Assembly (NCBI RefSeq): GCF_010668805.1 | Contig: NZ_WUFT01000008.1 | Location: 1 to 64,000 of the forward strand | DNA from: Rhizobium phaseoli | GTDB lineage: Bacteria; Pseudomonadota; Alphaproteobacteria; Rhizobiales; Rhizobiaceae | Length of the DNA: 64,000 nucleotides | Direction: 5' to 3' | Shown here: one piece after another, positions 8,826 through 16,967 of the stretch | Layout of the letters: each line of letters opens with the position of its first letter | How positions within the stretch are numbered: the first letter of the stretch is position 1 | Translations under genes and position numbers: made by a program | The notes under the pieces: model-generated | Told to the model about the DNA's origin: nothing | What the model saw: the letters and a program-made list of their open reading frames with translations, nothing else | Database searches by the model: none

Positions 8826-9743
8826 ATGAAGGCCAAACTCGGCATGTCGCCCATCGCGTGGTGGAACGACGATCTTCCTGAACTCAGCGACGACGTATCG
8901 TTGGAGGAATGCCTTCGGCAATCGCGCAGCGCCGGGTTTACCGGCATGGAGCAAGGCCGTCGTTTCCCCAGCAATCCCGAGGATATGCTGCCCATCCTGC
9001 GCGCCGCCGACGTGACGCTCTGCGGCGGCTGGTTCTCGGGCACGCTGGTTATGGAGGAGCTTGCCGCCAACAAGGACCGCATCGCTCCGATGATCGAGCT
9101 GTTCAAGGCGGTCAATGCGCCCTGCATCGTCTATGGCGAGGTCGGCCGCTCGATCCAGGGCGACCGGTCCAAGCCGCTCGCGACCAAGCCGCGCCTTTCC
9201 GACGACGAGATGAAGGCCTATGCGCGCCGCGTCACCGAGTTCGGGGAATGGTGCGCCGAACAAGGCATGCCGCTCTCCTATCACCATCATATGGCTGCGG
9301 TCGTCGAAACCGAGCCGGAACTCGACGCCTTCATGCGTTCTTCGGGCGAAGGCATTCCGCTGCTGCTCGATGCCGGCCATCTCGCCTTTGCCGGCGGCGA
9401 CGTGCTGCGTGCCATCGGCAACCACCACGCCCGCATCAACCACGTTCACGTCAAGGACATCCGCAAGCCTGTCGTCGACGGGCTCGACCGCAGCCGGCAA
9501 TCCTTCCTCGACGCGGTGGCGCTCGGCGCCTTCACGGTGCCGGGCGACGGCTCGCTCGATTTCGGCGCCATCGTCCAGCGGCTGGCCGATCACGGTTATG
9601 AAGGCTGGTTCGTCGTCGAGGCAGAACAGGATCCACGCAAGTCACCTCCGCAGAAGATGGCCGAGATCGGCCATGCGGAATTGATGCGGGTGATGACGGC
9701 CGCGGGTTATACGGTGGAGACCGAAGGTTTCCCGAAGAGATAA
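8826..9743 (+). CDS. iolE: Myo-inosose-2 dehydratase (IolE)
   Basis: 305 residues. A xylose-isomerase-like TIM-barrel enzyme that dehydrates 2-keto-myo-inositol to the trihydroxycyclohexanedione consumed by IolD. It begins KLGMSPIAWWNDDLPEL, which is the family N-terminus, and contains the metal-site segments SYHHHMAAVVE, LLLDAGHLAFAGGD, NHVHVKDI and the C-terminal EAEQDP. AAGGAG (8814-8819) sits upstream of the ATG. It is third gene of the operon; a RIME-like element separates it from iolB. Confidence 0.95.
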   Translation: MKAKLGMSPIAWWNDDLPELSDDVSLEECLRQSRSAGFTGMEQGRRFPSNPEDMLPILRAADVTLCGGWFSGTLVMEELAANKDRIAPMIELFKAVNAPCIVYGEVGRSIQGDRSKPLATKPRLSDDEMKAYARRVTEFGEWCAEQGMPLSYHHHMAAVVETEPELDAFMRSSGEGIPLLLDAGHLAFAGGDVLRAIGNHHARINHVHVKDIRKPVVDGLDRSRQSFLDAVALGAFTVPGDGSLDFGAIVQRLADHGYEGWFVVEAEQDPRKSPPQKMAEIGHAELMRVMTAAGYTVETEGFPKR

Positions 9744-9755
9744 CGGAAAAGAAAA

Positions 9756-9908
9756 CCCCTCCCCAACCCCTCCCCACAAGGGGGAGGGACTTAACTTGAG
9801 GCACCGCCCCGCTCCAGACAGCGCTACCTTGCAAAAGGAACGCCGCAACATGGGGGAGACAGCGCCGCAGATTAAGCCCCTCCCCCTTGGGAGGGGTTTG
9901 GGGCGGGG
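9756..9908. repeat. RIME-type palindromic intergenic element, copy 2
   Basis: The left arm (9756-9793) is identical over 38 bp to the left arm at 6720-6757. The right arm (about 9872-9908) is a degenerate inverted copy. The core shares GCACCGC and a GCGCCGCA(A/G)A segment with copy 1, so the two are related over their length. It lies between iolE and iolB and ends 28 bases before the iolB start. Confidence 0.72.
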
Positions 9909-9936
9909 AATTTTCAACGTACGAGGAGAACCACCA

Positions 9937-10734
9937 ATGCCAAACCTCAAGGTGAAACCATCAGGCACGCATGGCCGCGTCACGCATGTCACCCCTGAGA
10001 ATGCCGGCTGGACCTATGTCGGCTTCGATCTGCACCGGCTAAAGTCGGGCGAGACGGTTTCGGGAGAAACCGGCGATCGGGAAGTCTGCCTCGTCTGGGT
10101 CACAGGTAAGGGCAAGGCCTCTGCCGGCACCAAGGATTTCGGCACGCTCGGCGGCCGCATGAACCCGTTCGAAGGAGCACCGCATGCACTCTACATCCCG
10201 ATGGAATCGGCGTGGTCGGTGACGGCTGAAACCGATCTGGAGCTCGCCGTCTGCTCGGCGCCCGGCGGTGGCACCTATCAGGCGAAGGAAATCCCGCCGG
10301 GCACGCATCCGCAGGTGACGCGCGGCAAGGGAACGAATCTGCGCTACGTCAACAATATCATGCCTGAGGACGACAGCTCGGCGCATTCGCTGCTTGTCGT
10401 CGAGGTGATCACGCCCGGCGGCCATACGTCGTCCTATCCGCCGCACAAGCACGACCAGGATGACCTTCCGAACGAGAGCTTCCTGGAAGAGACCTATTAC
10501 CATCGCCTCAACCCGCCGCAGGGCTTCGGTTTCCAGCGTGTCTACACCGACGATCGCTCGCTTGACGAAGCGATGGCGATCGAGGACGGCGACGTGACGC
10601 TGGTGCCGAAAGGCTATCATCCCTGCGCCGCCTGCCATGGCTACGATCTCTATTACCTCAACGTCATGGCCGGGCCGACGCGGATCTGGAAATTCCACAA
10701 TGCCGTCGAGCACGAGTGGCTGGTCAAGGCGTGA
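9937..10734 (+). CDS. iolB: 5-deoxy-glucuronate isomerase (IolB)
   Basis: 265 residues. A bicupin isomerase converting 5-deoxy-D-glucuronate to 2-deoxy-5-keto-D-gluconate, the IolC substrate. Metal-site segments of the second cupin are visible: SSYPPHKHDQDDLPNESFLEETYY (residues about 167-190, two His and a Glu) and a later His in PKGYHPCAACHGYDLYY. The ATG at 9937 is preceded by GAGGAG (9923-9928) and gives the normal family length; the frame upstream runs through the repeat and is not used. It is the last gene of the iol operon, followed by a weak hairpin at 10742-10764. Confidence 0.94.
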   Translation: MPNLKVKPSGTHGRVTHVTPENAGWTYVGFDLHRLKSGETVSGETGDREVCLVWVTGKGKASAGTKDFGTLGGRMNPFEGAPHALYIPMESAWSVTAETDLELAVCSAPGGGTYQAKEIPPGTHPQVTRGKGTNLRYVNNIMPEDDSSAHSLLVVEVITPGGHTSSYPPHKHDQDDLPNESFLEETYYHRLNPPQGFGFQRVYTDDRSLDEAMAIEDGDVTLVPKGYHPCAACHGYDLYYLNVMAGPTRIWKFHNAVEHEWLVKA

Positions 10735-10823
10735 GGACTGCGTCAGATCGCTAAATAATCTGACAGCGCCAAACTGCCGTCGATGGTTCACTGCCTCCAT
10801 CCAAACACGGATGGAGGATCACC

Positions 10824-11051
10824 ATGCACAGCTCGAATGTCACAATCTCGGCCCGGAATATTCGACCTTCGCGTCATTTTCGTCCCGGCCTGCTTCTTGC
10901 CGTCATCACGGCGGCACGCTGGCTGGCGCGCAAGATTGGCGAACGGCGCAACAGCAATGCGCTGATGGAACTTTCCGACGATCAGCTAAAAGATATCGGT
11001 CTCTCCAGGGGGCAGACAGAAAGCGACGTTCACGTCTATAGTCGCATCTAA
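10824..11051 (+). CDS. Small DUF1127 (YjiS-like) protein
   Basis: 75 residues. The C-terminal 45 residues carry the DUF1127 pattern: an aromatic/basic helix (AARWLARKIGERRNSNALMEL) followed by LSDDQLKDIGLSRG. Such proteins are very common in rhizobia; some bind RNA and affect phosphate or carbon regulation, but this one has no assigned role. GGAGG (10813-10817) precedes the ATG. It stands alone between iolB and the AraC gene, with a GC-rich hairpin at 11083-11103 downstream. Confidence 0.85.
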   Translation: MHSSNVTISARNIRPSRHFRPGLLLAVITAARWLARKIGERRNSNALMELSDDQLKDIGLSRGQTESDVHVYSRI

Positions 11052-11119
11052 AATACAGGTTTCAGTTGTGATACTGTACCTCGGGCCGCCTCGTCGGCGG
11101 CCTGTCCTGGGAATATCAA

Positions 11120-11956
11120 ATGTCGCAGTTTTCGACAGCACCGCTCTTGCAAACGAAGATGGTCACCATTCGTGATATCGTCTGCAATGGTGCGTGCCGC
11201 CATAAGAGCGACGAGGAATGCGCCCACGCAACAAGCCTTGTCTATCCCTATCGCGGCGTCTTCATGCGGCATGTCGGCCGCAATGACACGGTGGCCGAAG
11301 CCAATCAGGTGTTGTTCTTCAACCCCGGCCAGGGATATCGGATCAGCCACCCGATCGAGGGCGGCGACGCCTGCATCGATCTGGCAATCGACGAGACCAT
11401 GCTCGAAGAACTCGCGCCGAAAGATCAGGTGCAGCCCGGCCCGGCTTTTTCGTTCCGCCGCCAGCGCCGGCGGATCGATCCGCGTGCACAGGCGCTGGTC
11501 GCGCTTCTGCGTCATGGTTTGAGCCGCAATGTCGCCGAAACGCTGGAGGCAGAAACACTCGCCCTGACGCTGGTCCGACGCTCGCTCGGCGAGCGCACAT
11601 CGCATGCGGCGGGTGCCAGCGCCGGCCGGCAAAAACTCGTCGACCGGGCAAAGCTGGTGCTTTCCTCCGATCTCGCGCGGCGCTGGACGCTCGGCGACAT
11701 CGCCGCCGAAGTGGGCGTCTCGCCGGTTTATCTCACCCAGGTGTTCCAGCAGGTCGAGGCGACGCCGCTCTATCGCTATCAGCTGCGGCTCAGACTTGCC
11801 CGTGCGCTCGATCTGCTCGGCCAATACGACGATCTGACAGCGCTTGGGCTCGATCTCGGATTTTCCAGCCATAGCCATTTCAGCGCTTCCTTCAAACAAT
11901 CTTTCGGGCAGACCCCGGCCGAATTCCAGCGCGCGACGCAGCTGCGCCGGAGGTGA
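11120..11956 (+). CDS. AraC-family transcriptional regulator
   Basis: 278 residues. The C-terminal roughly 100 residues are a double helix-turn-helix of AraC type: WTLGDIAAEVGVSPVYLTQVF, then ALGLDLGFSSHSHFSASFKQ and the closing FGQTPAEFQRATQ. The N-terminal part is a cupin-like sensing domain with an unusual early Cys/His group (IVCNGACRHKSDEECAH, residues about 20-36), which might bind a metal or react with a thiol-active ligand. The next gene, 102 bases downstream, encodes a Cys-rich miniprotein that could be its target. The ligand is unknown. Confidence 0.88.
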   Translation: MSQFSTAPLLQTKMVTIRDIVCNGACRHKSDEECAHATSLVYPYRGVFMRHVGRNDTVAEANQVLFFNPGQGYRISHPIEGGDACIDLAIDETMLEELAPKDQVQPGPAFSFRRQRRRIDPRAQALVALLRHGLSRNVAETLEAETLALTLVRRSLGERTSHAAGASAGRQKLVDRAKLVLSSDLARRWTLGDIAAEVGVSPVYLTQVFQQVEATPLYRYQLRLRLARALDLLGQYDDLTALGLDLGFSSHSHFSASFKQSFGQTPAEFQRATQLRRR

Positions 11957-12058
11957 TGATCCAGTTCGATCGCTAAAGATTTCGACAGCGGCATTGCGGT
12001 CTTCGATGATCTTATCAGCCTGTCCCGATCCGGGGACGATCAACCGGAGGATCACCAG

Positions 12059-12220
12059 ATGAAGAAGACAACCTGTGCCGCCTGCGACTGCGAACTCGGC
12101 GCCGAGACTATATCCGTCAAGCTCGGCGGCAAGACTGTCGAGGTCTGCTGCCAGGAATGCGCCGAGGCGCTGAACGAGGCGGAAGCCGCGACATCGGCAG
12201 CTCCAACAGGCAAGGAATAG
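12059..12220 (+). CDS. Cys-rich small protein, zinc-ribbon-like
   Basis: 53 residues, too short for most gene callers. It starts MKKTTCAACDCELG and continues VEVCCQECAEALNEAE, giving CxxCxC followed by CCxxC. This resembles TRASH/YHS-type or short zinc-ribbon metal-binding folds. A strong CCGGAGG (12044-12050) precedes the ATG, and a perfect hairpin follows the stop, which supports a real gene. It follows the AraC regulator on the same strand. A role in metal handling or thiol stress is a guess. Confidence 0.7.
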   Translation: MKKTTCAACDCELGAETISVKLGGKTVEVCCQECAEALNEAEAATSAAPTGKE

Positions 12221-12230
12221 ACGACATCCG

Positions 12231-12262
12231 GCAAGAGCCGCGCTCGCCAGCGCGGCTCTTGC
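12231..12262. terminator. Strong hairpin between convergent genes
   Basis: A perfect 14-bp stem (GCAAGAGCCGCGCT, loop CGCC, then its complement) followed by GTTTC. It lies between the Cys-rich protein gene and the end of the MATE gene on the opposite strand, so it may terminate both. The U-run is weak. Confidence 0.65.
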
Positions 12263-12265
12263 GTT

Positions 12266-13633
12266 TCAGGCCGGCAGTAGCCCGTAACGCCAGCCGCGGC
12301 GTTTTGCATTCTGTGACAGCACCAGGAAGGCGAGGATAAACATGCCGGCCTCGGCAAAGACCGGCACCATCCAGATCCCCTGCTCGCCGAAGATAAGGGG
12401 CAGCAGGAAAGTGAGCGGTAGGGTCAGCAGATAAGGCCGCGACAGGCCGAAGATCGCCGCGCGCGGCGCATCGCCGATCGACTGGAAATAGGACGACAGG
12501 ATCAGCATCTGCCCAAAAAGAAAATAGGCGCCGATTGTCCAGGGCAGAATTCGCCTGACCTCGGCGATAATGGCGGGATCGGCGACAAAGACGGCGCCGA
12601 GGCGGCCAGCCAGCAATTCGACGGTGATTTCCACCAGGGTGCAATAGACCAGCGCTGAGAGCATGGCGATCTGCAGGCTTTGGCCGACGCGAAGCCTGAG
12701 ACCAGCACCATGATTGTTGCCGGCGATCGTCTGCAGGGCGATGCTGAGGCCGAGCAGCGGCAGATAGGTGAAGGTCATGATCCGGGTGATGATGCCGTAG
12801 GCGGCGATCGTCGCGACGTGGTCATGCACGCTCCAGAGCGAGACGTTGATCAGAATGGCTGCCGAGGCCAGCGATATGCCGATGAAGCCGAGGCTCATCG
12901 GCGCGCCGAAGGTGGCGATGCCGCGCCAATCGGTCAATGCGGTTTCCAAAGAAGGTCTGAGTGCCGCCGGCCGGCGCTGGCGATAGGCAAGCACGGCTGC
13001 GAGACAGACGAATTGTGCGGCGATGGAGCCGACCGCCGAACCGAGCACGCCCCAATGCATGACCGCCATGAACAGCCAATTGGCGAAGATGTTGAGCAGC
13101 GAGGCCGACAGCGTCACCAGGGTCATGAAACCAATCTTGCCTTCGCAGCGCAATCCGTCGAGATGCAGCGACAAGAAGAAGCTGACCGGCGCAAAGGCGA
13201 TCATCGCGCCCATGAACAGCATGGCGCCCTCAGCCACCGCGGCATTGCCGGCAGCACCGGCGTCGATGATCTGCCGGCCGAGGGTCCAGTAGACCAGGTT
13301 GAGCACCAGGGTGACTGCGAGCGCCAGCGTATGGGCACCCGTGAATACCTGGTGCGCGCCTTGGCGATCGCCAGCGCCGAGCCGGCGGGCAAGGATGCTG
13401 GCCATGCCGTTCGAGACCAATGACTGCAAGGCGACGAGCAGCATCAACCCCGGGAAAATCAAGCTGACGGCAGAAAGCGCATCAGGGCCGACATAGGCCC
13501 CGAGGAAATAGGCGTCGACGACGGTGAACAGGCCGTTGACGGTGGTGATCGCGACGATCGGCGCTGCCGTTTTGATGAAGACGGCCGGCAGCCAGCCGGT
13601 GAGAAAGGTATTGCCTTCTGAAAGAGCGGTCAT
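12266..13633 (-). CDS. MATE-family multidrug/metabolite efflux transporter
   Basis: 455 residues with about twelve hydrophobic segments in two homologous halves, the MATE pattern. The N-terminal segment holds TAAPIVAITTVNGLFTVVDA and FLGAYVGPDALSAVSLIFP, followed by a GMASILARRLGAGDRQGAHQ loop typical of the family. Members export drugs or metabolites using a Na+ or H+ gradient across the inner membrane. The substrate is not evident. The gene is convergent with the Cys-rich protein gene and has no adjacent regulator. The ATG at 13633 has a weak ribosome site. Confidence 0.9.
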   Translation of the reverse strand: MTALSEGNTFLTGWLPAVFIKTAAPIVAITTVNGLFTVVDAYFLGAYVGPDALSAVSLIFPGLMLLVALQSLVSNGMASILARRLGAGDRQGAHQVFTGAHTLALAVTLVLNLVYWTLGRQIIDAGAAGNAAVAEGAMLFMGAMIAFAPVSFFLSLHLDGLRCEGKIGFMTLVTLSASLLNIFANWLFMAVMHWGVLGSAVGSIAAQFVCLAAVLAYRQRRPAALRPSLETALTDWRGIATFGAPMSLGFIGISLASAAILINVSLWSVHDHVATIAAYGIITRIMTFTYLPLLGLSIALQTIAGNNHGAGLRLRVGQSLQIAMLSALVYCTLVEITVELLAGRLGAVFVADPAIIAEVRRILPWTIGAYFLFGQMLILSSYFQSIGDAPRAAIFGLSRPYLLTLPLTFLLPLIFGEQGIWMVPVFAEAGMFILAFLVLSQNAKRRGWRYGLLPA

Positions 13634-13710
13634 GGAGAAATCCGTACAATAGGAGGCAAGGCCCGAGCCGACTAAATCATCCGGTTCTGGACGGCCTCAA
13701 AAAAAGCAAT

Positions 13711-14154
13711 TTAGAGATCGAGCACCAAATGCGGCACGCCGTTCGAGGTCTTTCGCGGCGAGACGCCGTCGGCGTCGATCTGCGCGTTCACGCGCCGGCG
13801 AAAGGCCGAAAAGCTTTCGAAGGTGACGACATCCACCGGCTCGTCGAAATGGATGGTGATCCTGTGGAGATCGCCGCCCGGCAAGGCCGAAAGCGCCAGG
13901 ACTTCGCCGGTGAACGGCTGATTGAGATAGCGGCCGCGAATATAGGCGCCGACGAAGAGCTGTGTCTTCGGGCCGGCATTGGGCTTTGCCGCGAGGGCGG
14001 CCAGCGTGTTCCAATCGCGGACGCCGTGCTGGCGGGCAATCATTTCGAGGGCGGCACTGTGGGTCAGTGTGGTGCCGCGATCGTTCATCGCCTGGCGCAA
14101 GCGCTTGGCCTGGGCCTTCAATTCTTCAATGGCAGGATAATAGGTCGTCGTCAT
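13711..14154 (-). CDS. Glyoxalase-related protein
   Basis: 147 residues starting MTTTYYPAIEELKAQAKRLR. The N-terminal half carries a helical segment with the pattern LKAQAKRLRQAM...LTHSAALEMIARQHGVRDWNTL, found fused to or related to glyoxalase-superfamily proteins (Glyoxalase_8-like). The C-terminal half (GRYLNQPFTGEVLAL through VVTFESFSAFRRRVNAQID) is uncharacterised. I start it at 14154 rather than the open-frame ATG at 14205, because homologues of this type start at MTT-like sequences. Biochemical function is unknown. Confidence 0.7.
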   Translation of the reverse strand: MTTTYYPAIEELKAQAKRLRQAMNDRGTTLTHSAALEMIARQHGVRDWNTLAALAAKPNAGPKTQLFVGAYIRGRYLNQPFTGEVLALSALPGGDLHRITIHFDEPVDVVTFESFSAFRRRVNAQIDADGVSPRKTSNGVPHLVLDL

Positions 14155-14508
14155 GGAGTGAGCCTTCGCAAGGCATGCTCTTCGACTGTGAATGGGAGCT
14201 CGCATTACCGCCAGTCAGCATGCACAAGGGCCGTGACCATGATCGCGAAGACTTCACCATGGATTTTCATCCGCGAGCGGCTGGTGCCTCGAACCGGCCT
14301 CTGTATGCGCGAACGCCACCGACATGTCAAGAATGGCGCATGCGCACTTTAGAATGAGCAAATTTGGGGCAAAACTGCACGAAATCGATGCGGTTTTCCC
14401 GCAGGGTCCACATAAACATTCAATCTTATCGATGTTGTTCAGCAGCTGTCAGCATTCTTCGGCTAATATCCTGTGGTAGAACAAGCGGAGGCTAAAAGGG
14501 CCTTTCAG
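14155..14508. other. Intergenic region upstream of a PilZ-like gene
   Basis: About 350 bases between divergent genes. The right half (14340-14470) is relatively A/T-rich and contains TAATAT at 14464-14469 as a possible -10, without a matching -35. No gene with a credible ribosome site was found. Confidence 0.4.
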
Positions 14509-14841
14509 ATGCACCTCGACACAGAACACCCCAAGCCGGAACGTGCTTACAGGGAATTCAATCTCGACAGGCCCGGCAACATCATCTTCGTCGGCCATCA
14601 TCTCAGCACCGGAACGCAGGTGCGCTGCCTGATCCGCACGATCACACTTGCCGGCGCATTGCTCGAAGTCAGCCCGAACCTGGAAATGCCGAGCCATTTC
14701 TTCCTCGAAATCCTCGGCATCCATGACGAGATCGGCGCGACCATGGTCAAGCGCGAAGGCGAATGGGTGACGGTCAGCTTCAACATGCTGCTCAATCCGG
14801 AATTTCTGCACCACGCGCTGCGGCTGAGCTTCGAAACCTGA
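14509..14841 (+). CDS. Small PilZ-like domain protein (degenerate)
   Basis: 110 residues if started at the ATG 14509 (AAAAGGG at 14493-14499); a GTG at 14473 would add 12 residues. The pattern of short beta-strands (VRCLIRTITLAGALLEVSP, HFFLEILGIHDEIGATMVKR, EWVTVSFNMLL) resembles PilZ domains, and it matches the general layout of the clearer PilZ gene at 16406. The c-di-GMP-binding RxxxR and D/NxSxxG residues are not evident, so it may not bind the nucleotide. Confidence 0.55.
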   Translation: MHLDTEHPKPERAYREFNLDRPGNIIFVGHHLSTGTQVRCLIRTITLAGALLEVSPNLEMPSHFFLEILGIHDEIGATMVKREGEWVTVSFNMLLNPEFLHHALRLSFET

Positions 14842-14847
14842 GGCCTT

Positions 14848-15096
14848 GCAATTGGTAAATCATTGCGGCGCGGCATGGGGCGCGCCGGCCGCGGCGTGCT
14901 CCCCTGTTTCATCGGCGACCAGGACCGCAACCTCGTCCACGCCGGGCCGCTCATCGATGAACTGACCTATGAAATGTGGATCGTTGCGCATGACGACGAG
15001 CGGCAATAGCCGGAGGTCAGGATCGTCATCGATCGGCTGGCGGCGCTCTTTGCCGATCATGAAAACCTGTTTGCCGGGCAGAGGCCGTCGCTTTGA
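14848..15096 (+). pseudogene. C-terminal remnant of a LysR-type regulator with in-frame stop
   Basis: One frame reads GRGVLPCFIGDQDRNLVHAG, then LIDELTYEMWIVAHDDERQ, a TAG (15007-15009), then PEVRIVIDRLAALFADHENL and a TGA at 15094-15096. This is the last 75-80 residues of the LysR substrate-binding domain: LPCF...D near the start, then E/W-containing strand, then a closing helix. The conserved frame continues past the stop, so it is a decayed gene rather than a short real one. Nothing of the N-terminal HTH is left upstream, where the PilZ-like gene ends. Confidence 0.7.
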
Positions 15097-15159
15097 CACG
15101 CAAACGCGGGCCTCTCGACCCGCGTCCCCATCATTCAAGGTATAGAGGTTTCTATCGGT

Positions 15160-15606
15160 TCAGGCGGCGAGATGGCGCTCGATCTCGTTGACCGGCATAT
15201 TGGTATAGTCCTTCGCCACCTCCGCGGTGATGACCGCCTGCGTATCGGCACGGAGCGCCGGCCGCAATGTACCGAGCGCTCTTGGCGGTGCGACGAGGAC
15301 GATGCGGCGGGCATTCTTTTCCTGCACCAGCGCGTCAAGCTTTTCCGCCACCTGTTTCAGGAATTCCGCTTCGGCCTGATCCTGCCAGTTGGTCTCCTCG
15401 ACAGCGCTGCCGCTGAAGCCATTCGCTGCATGGGTTCGGCCGGGCTTGTCGGCGCCGATCTCGCGATCCGGCGCACTCGGCTGCGTCAGGGTTTCCAGCA
15501 CCTTCAGGTTCATCAGTTGGGCATCGCCCGCATTCTGCATGATCAGAGCCTTGGCTCCGTCACAGACCACAACCCATGATTCCAAAGGGATTTTAACGTT
15601 GGTCAT
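15160..15606 (-). CDS. Host attachment family protein
   Basis: 148 residues. It starts MTNVKIPLESWVVVCDGAKA, then has a charged acidic/basic linker with GRTHAANGFSGSAVEE, and ends with a RIVLVAPPRALGTLRPAL segment. This matches the 'host attachment protein' family (Host_attach, related to baeRF/eRF1-like folds), originally linked to Agrobacterium attachment. The molecular function is not established. The start at 15606 is chosen from GAGGAG a few bases upstream; the open frame extends further but lacks a site. It is divergent from the DUF2177 gene. Confidence 0.82.
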   Translation of the reverse strand: MTNVKIPLESWVVVCDGAKALIMQNAGDAQLMNLKVLETLTQPSAPDREIGADKPGRTHAANGFSGSAVEETNWQDQAEAEFLKQVAEKLDALVQEKNARRIVLVAPPRALGTLRPALRADTQAVITAEVAKDYTNMPVNEIERHLAA

Positions 15607-15767
15607 TTTCAACTCCTCGCTGTCGTCATTCGAAGCGCGCCCTGCGTCATCGATCAAGACAGAACGCCCGGCAGTTGAAAGAGTTCGGGAAAATTGCACC
15701 GAAATCGAACCGGCGGCGATCCGGTCGGCCTTTGCTGCGTAGAAAGGGCTGGTTCGGGAGATTGACG

Positions 15768-16169
15768 ATGAAGACATCACTGTTGGCCTATGCCGGCACC
15801 TTTCTCACCCTTCTCGTCTGCGACGGGATATGGCTTGGCCTCATCGCCCGCAACTTTTATCGCGACCAGTTGGGGGCACTGATGCTGCCTTCCCCCAATC
15901 TAGCGGTCGCCGCATTGTTCTACCTCTTCTTCGCCGCAGCAGTGGTCGTGCTTGCAGTGCTGCCGGCGCTGTCGGCAGGCTCGATCGCCACAGCGTTTCT
16001 TCACGGTGCCATTCTCGGATTGGCGGCCTATGGCACTTATGACGTCACCAATCTTGCCACACTCCGCAACTGGCCACTCGCCATGAGCCTGGTCGACATG
16101 GCGTGGGGCACGTTGCTGACGGCGCTGACCGCCGCCGGCGGATACCTCGCCGTCAGAATTCTTGCGTGA
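15768..16169 (+). CDS. DUF2177-family membrane protein
   Basis: 133 residues with four predicted membrane segments (LLAYAGTFLTLLVCDGIWLGL, NLAVAALFYLFFAAAVVVLA, IATAFLHGAILGLAAYGTYD, MAWGTLLTALTAAGGYLAV). The conserved GLAAYGTYDVTNLATLRNWP loop is diagnostic of DUF2177. No function is known for the family. CGGGAG (15755-15760) precedes the ATG. It is divergent from the host-attachment gene, with a 161-bp shared upstream region. Confidence 0.88.
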   Translation: MKTSLLAYAGTFLTLLVCDGIWLGLIARNFYRDQLGALMLPSPNLAVAALFYLFFAAAVVVLAVLPALSAGSIATAFLHGAILGLAAYGTYDVTNLATLRNWPLAMSLVDMAWGTLLTALTAAGGYLAVRILA

Positions 16170-16309
16170 AACGATACCAAGGAGTGAAAGCCCGCGTCCC
16201 GATAATGGACATGACGGCGTCCCGCATAGGAACAAAGTTTGAACTCGTTAAAATTGTAATTTTATATTTGACGAATGTGCAAAACATTCATGTGACCTTG
16301 GTTGGGAGC

Positions 16310-16351
16310 AAGACCAGCTTGCTCGGGATGAAGACCAGCCTGCTCGATCAA
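16310..16351. repeat. Two tandem 21-bp units
   Basis: Two adjacent imperfect copies, 16310-16330 and 16331-16351, both beginning AAGACCAGC(C/T)TGCTCG. They lie 55-96 bases before the PilZ gene at 16406, so they could sit in its leader or promoter. Confidence 0.5.
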
Positions 16352-16405
16352 AACCCGCCCTGATCGAGATCACGGACCCCAAATGCGTCCTGACGGAGAA
16401 TGTGA

Positions 16406-16807
16406 ATGTCTATGCTCCGCGCCACACACCTTGCCACGGTCAAGTCCGCTGTCTACGACCTGCGCTGGGAAGAATTCAGCGTCAAGCGGCCAGCCCGCAT
16501 CGTCGCCGTCCGGCCGTGCCTCACAGGCGTCTCGATGCGAAGCGCCGAGATCATCGATATTTCCCAGGGTGGCGCCACCTTCGTCGTATCGACCACGGCC
16601 GGCCTGCCGAAGCACTATTATCTGAACATTCTCGGCCTCGCCTATCGCATCGGCTGCGCCGAGGTCTATCGCCATAAGGAACGTATCGGCGTGCGGTTCA
16701 TCAACATCATGGACCCCGAGGTTCTGCGCCGCGTCGTCCGCACCGATTTCCTCGTCGGCAACATGGAAGCGATCGCCGCCCGGCGCGGGCCGATCTTCCG
16801 GGCGTGA
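16406..16807 (+). CDS. PilZ-domain protein
   Basis: 133 residues. The segment RSAEIIDISQGGATFVVSTT contains the D-x-S-x-G-G element of PilZ domains (residues about 48-55), followed by strands KHYYLNILGLAYRIGCAEVY and the closing RIGVRFINI. An arginine-rich stretch (SVKRPARIVAVRP) stands where the RxxxR c-di-GMP-contact motif occurs. A role as a c-di-GMP effector in motility or exopolysaccharide control is possible but unproven. A GGAG lies seven bases before the ATG. Confidence 0.75.
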   Translation: MSMLRATHLATVKSAVYDLRWEEFSVKRPARIVAVRPCLTGVSMRSAEIIDISQGGATFVVSTTAGLPKHYYLNILGLAYRIGCAEVYRHKERIGVRFINIMDPEVLRRVVRTDFLVGNMEAIAARRGPIFRA

Positions 16808-16967
16808 ACAGGCCAACAGGCTGCATAATTCCTTGAATCGGGATTGGCGTCTCGCGCGTCTGAAAAGACGCGCTGGACTGTCGTTGCGGATATAATCTTG
16901 CTTGCGTTGGTCGTGCCCGGGCCTATTGTTTCGCCAATTGTCACGTTATCCGGGAAACCGCCGTCGC

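Noticed and set aside
10742-10764. Hairpin after iolB considered as a terminator
   Set aside because: Only a 7-bp stem with a 9-base loop and no U-run; mentioned in the iolB entry but not called.
14860-15138. A 92-codon minus-strand frame
   Set aside because: The opposite strand carries recognisable LysR C-terminal sequence, so this is its shadow.
16229-16248. GGAAC...CGTT considered as an EcfG (general stress sigma) promoter
   Set aside because: The spacer is about 12 bp, well short of the 16-17 bp required.
16310-16351. Tandem 21-bp units considered as a CRISPR or iteron array
   Set aside because: Only two imperfect units without spacers; too few for either.
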